Assembly: GCF_030936135.1 (NCBI RefSeq) | Contig: NC_082613.1 | Location: 930,001 to 994,000, forward strand | Source: Gavia stellata | Taxonomy: Eukaryota > Chordata > Aves > Gaviiformes > Gaviidae | Length of the DNA: 64,000 nucleotides | Direction of reading: 5' to 3' | Shown: one piece after another, positions 62,034 through 64,000 of the stretch | Numbering within the stretch: the first letter of the stretch is position 1 | Layout of the letters: each line of letters starts with the position of its first letter | Notes under the pieces: model-generated | Told to the model about the DNA's origin: nothing | Databases searched by the model: none | Seen by the model: the letters and a program-made list of their open reading frames with translations, nothing else | Program-made: the position numbers and the translations under genes

Positions 62034-64000
62034 GTGGGGCCGGGCCGGGCCGGGCCGGGCCGGGGGAGGGCGGGGCGCGGCCGAGGGAGCAGCCCCGGCC
62101 CGGGCTCCCGCGGGGCCGCCGGCTCCAGGGAAGCCGCAGCCGGCCGGGGCGAGCCGCCACCCGGGGTGCCGGGCCCAGCCTGCCCCGCAGCTCCGGAGCA
62201 GCCCCGGTACTGGGCCCGGTCGGGCCCTGCAGCCCCAGAGCAGCCCCAGTACTGGGCCCCATCGGGGCTCCAGGCCCTGCAGTCCCGGAGCAGCCCCGGT
62301 ACCGGGCCTGGTCAGGCCCCGCACCCCCAGAGCAGCCCCAGTACTGGGCCCCATCGGGGCTCCAGGCCCTGCAGTCCCGGAGCAGCCCCGGTACCGGGCC
62401 TGGTCAGGCCCCGCACCCCCAGAGCAGCCCCGGTACTGGGCCCCATTGGGGCTCCAGGCCCTGCACCCCCAGAGCAGCCCCGGTACTGGGCCCTATTGGG
62501 GCTCCAGGCCCTGCACCCCCAGAGCAGCCCCGGTACCGGGCCTGGTCAGGCCCCGCACCCCAGAGCAGCCCTGGTACTGGGCCCAGTTAGGCCTCACACC
62601 CCCAGAGCAGCCCCGGGACTGGGCCCTATTGGGTGTCCTGGCCCCGCAGCCCCGGAGCAGCCCCAGTACTGGGCCCCATCGGGGCTCCAGGCCCCAGTGC
62701 CAGGGTCCCTGCCAAGTCTTAGCTTGCTCCAGAAGGGAAGGGTGTTTTCTGGTGTCTGGGCCAGGGCTGCAGAGCGTGGCCCTGTGCTCAGCGGCACAAC
62801 CCCGCACCTGGCTGGGTGAGCCCCGCGCATGGCAGGCAGGAGCCTCTTTTTCAGGCTGCAAGGCGTTCGGGGCGATGGAGGGGCTCACGTCGCGCCCTGG
62901 GTGGGCTGTAGCATCCTGTGGAGCCTTGCTTTTTCTTGGTGGGGCTGCATGGCGTTTGGGTGCGATTGCCACCCCACCGCCCTCCTGTCCCAGTCAGCAG
63001 TACATGTCTGCCTCCGGCTCGCCGACACACCGGGTGTGCAGCCGCGTCCCAGAAGCTGGTTCAGCTCGCAGAGAAATTAGTGGAAGAGCTGAGGCATTTT
63101 TAGCTCAGCTTGCCAGAACCATGGGTAACAGCCCGGTGCCATCTCAGTTACACGGCTGACGATGAGGGTAGGACAGGATGAGCCACATGCAGCAGCGGAC
63201 CAGCCAGCCGTTCCCAGAAGGTCATGGCCAGTGCTGGTGCCGGCAGAGGAGGGAGGGTGGTGGTGCTCTGCCCTGCAGGCAGGCTCTCCAGCCTTGCCAG
63301 CTGCACGCTCAGAAAACTGAAGGCAGTGACTAGACCTTTAACCAGTTCTTTTCCTTTCCTGAGTTAGTCTGTTTACCCCATGGGGTTTTTGAAACATGAG
63401 AGTAGATGTTCGCATCTTTTCCCACTCACAGTTTTTGGATTACGCAGGATAGAACAGCAGCTTCCGATTAACCAAGAGTCACAAAAGCCCTGTGCAGTGC
63501 CAGCTACCAGCTGCTCAAACCCTTTGAGAGTCTCTGAAAAGCATCCATGAGCAAATCCCATCCATAGGCATCTTGTAATGCCGAGGACAGGGGTACCTTA
63601 CCAGCTCAAACTCTGGGGCAGATGTACTGGGGGCAGGTGGAGCTGTGTCAAGGTGGTGTATCACCACCTAGTCGCGGTGGTGACGGGGGTGGTGAGGTGC
63701 TGAGAAATTATGTGTACGGATGCCTGACTCCGTAACACTGTCCTGTGTCTTCACAGCAATTCTCAGCGCTGACTGAAGTGCTCTTCCGCTTTCTAACAGA
63801 GCCCAAGGAGGTAAGGCATGTGCAGATCACCGAGAAGTGTGTGAATGCAGCTCTCTGGTGAGAGGCATGCAGAGATAAGATTGTGTCGCTGCTCTTTCTT
63901 TTGAGCAGGTAGAAAGGTTTCTGACTCAGCTCTCCGACTTTGCCACCATGAATAAAATCAGCTTGGGCCCCCTGAAAAACATTGTCAAAAGTATTCTTCT
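61950..64000 (+). CDS. COMMD7: COMMD7, 5' part (runs off the window)
   Basis: COMM domain protein 7, a subunit of the Commander/CCC complex acting in endosomal recycling and linked to NF-kappaB control. Three exons are visible: 61950-62033, 63757-63810 and 63909 to the edge. The ATG lies in a full Kozak context (GCCGCCGCCATGG). Translation reads MGLLNFTRDPVPEAVSGDMH, NLNQLSAQ, QFSALTEVLFRFLTEPKE, then VERFLTQLSDFATMNKISLG and PLKNIVKSILL. This matches the alpha-helical HN domain of COMMD7 (human about 200 aa). The C-terminal COMM domain lies beyond the window. It is transcribed away from DNMT3B. Confidence 0.96.
62036..62065 (+). repeat. GGGCC pentanucleotide array at the COMMD7 exon 1 donor
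   Basis: About five GGGCC units followed by GGGGGAGGGCGGGG. It is G-rich on the transcribed sense strand right after the splice donor, a sequence type that can form G-quadruplexes. Confidence 0.85.
62196..62700. repeat. Minisatellite in COMMD7 intron 1 (42/50-bp units)
   Basis: Eleven units each starting GAGCAGCCCC at 62196, 62238, 62288, 62330, 62380, 62422, 62472, 62522, 62563, 62605 and 62655. Spacings are 42, 50, 42, 50, 42, 50, 50, 41, 42 and 50. The long units carry an extra GGGGCTCCA-type segment. The array creates long open frames on both strands that are not genes. Confidence 0.93.
63757..63810 (+). CDS. COMMD7: COMMD7 exon 2
   Basis: 54 bp (18 codons, phase 0-0), acceptor TGTGTCTTCACAG, donor GTAAGG. 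It encodes QFSALTEVLFRFLTEPKE. Confidence 0.97.
63909..64000 (+). CDS. COMMD7: COMMD7 exon 3 (cut by window end)
   Basis: Acceptor TTCTTTTGAGCAG. It reads VERFLTQLSDFATMNKISLG then PLKNIVKSILL up to the last base. Its donor is outside the window. Confidence 0.96.

Larger units (their letters stand above)
61500..62200 (+). promoter_or_regulatory. COMMD7: CpG island, COMMD7 promoter and exon 1
   Basis: GC- and CpG-rich block around the COMMD7 start codon. It contains a 16-bp tandem array upstream of the ATG and a GGGCC array just after the first donor. Confidence 0.8.

Noticed and set aside
61365-62819. Long open frames through the COMMD7 promoter and intron 1 minisatellite
   Set aside because: They arise from the tandem repeats having no stop codons and cross the real COMMD7 start in another frame.

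Overview
The window is vertebrate nuclear DNA with a typical avian look. It has a 3'-truncated CR1 LINE, a bird-type ERV LTR, short introns, very GC-rich CpG-island promoters and GT-AG-spliced exons. The gene order EFCAB8-like / MAPRE1 / DNMT3B / COMMD7 matches the block on human chromosome 20q11.21 as I remember it. Species cannot be fixed from the sequence alone.

Layout. (1) About 4.3-17.9 kb, minus strand: scattered coding exons of a WD40-type protein. By position next to MAPRE1 it is best explained as EFCAB8. Seven exons are supported by open frames and splice sites, and two runs of exons also have compatible phases; its ends and several internal exons were not found. An isolated CpG-rich patch with a CTCF-like palindrome lies at 9.2-9.5 kb and a CR1 fragment at 11.1-11.3 kb. 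(2) 21.2-30.5 kb, minus strand: MAPRE1 (EB1), complete, six coding exons giving 263 aa, with a long 3'UTR, a CpG-island promoter containing CRE-like half-sites, and a solo LTR in one intron. (3) 34.1-54.5 kb, minus strand: DNMT3B, the de novo DNA methyltransferase. Eighteen coding exons give a continuous 750-codon frame with PWWP, ADD and catalytic domains. (4) 61.95 kb to the window end, plus strand: the 5' part of COMMD7 (three exons), arranged head-to-head with DNMT3B about 7.5 kb away.

The most notable point is in DNMT3B. The two exons that in mammals lie between the RYFWGNLPG exon and the terminal IFGF exon (human exons 21 and 22, target-recognition region and motif IX) could not be found in the 2.8 kb between their neighbours. 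The flanking exons remain phase-compatible, so the locus as assembled would encode a DNMT3B3-like, probably catalytically inactive protein. This may be real or may be an assembly deletion.

GC content changes sharply near 30 kb: the left half (MAPRE1, EFCAB8-like) is AT-rich, and the right half (DNMT3B, COMMD7) is GC-rich and full of GC-rich tandem repeats. These include an 11-copy minisatellite in COMMD7 intron 1 with mixed 42-bp and 50-bp units. No prokaryotic features, CRISPR arrays or tRNA genes were seen.
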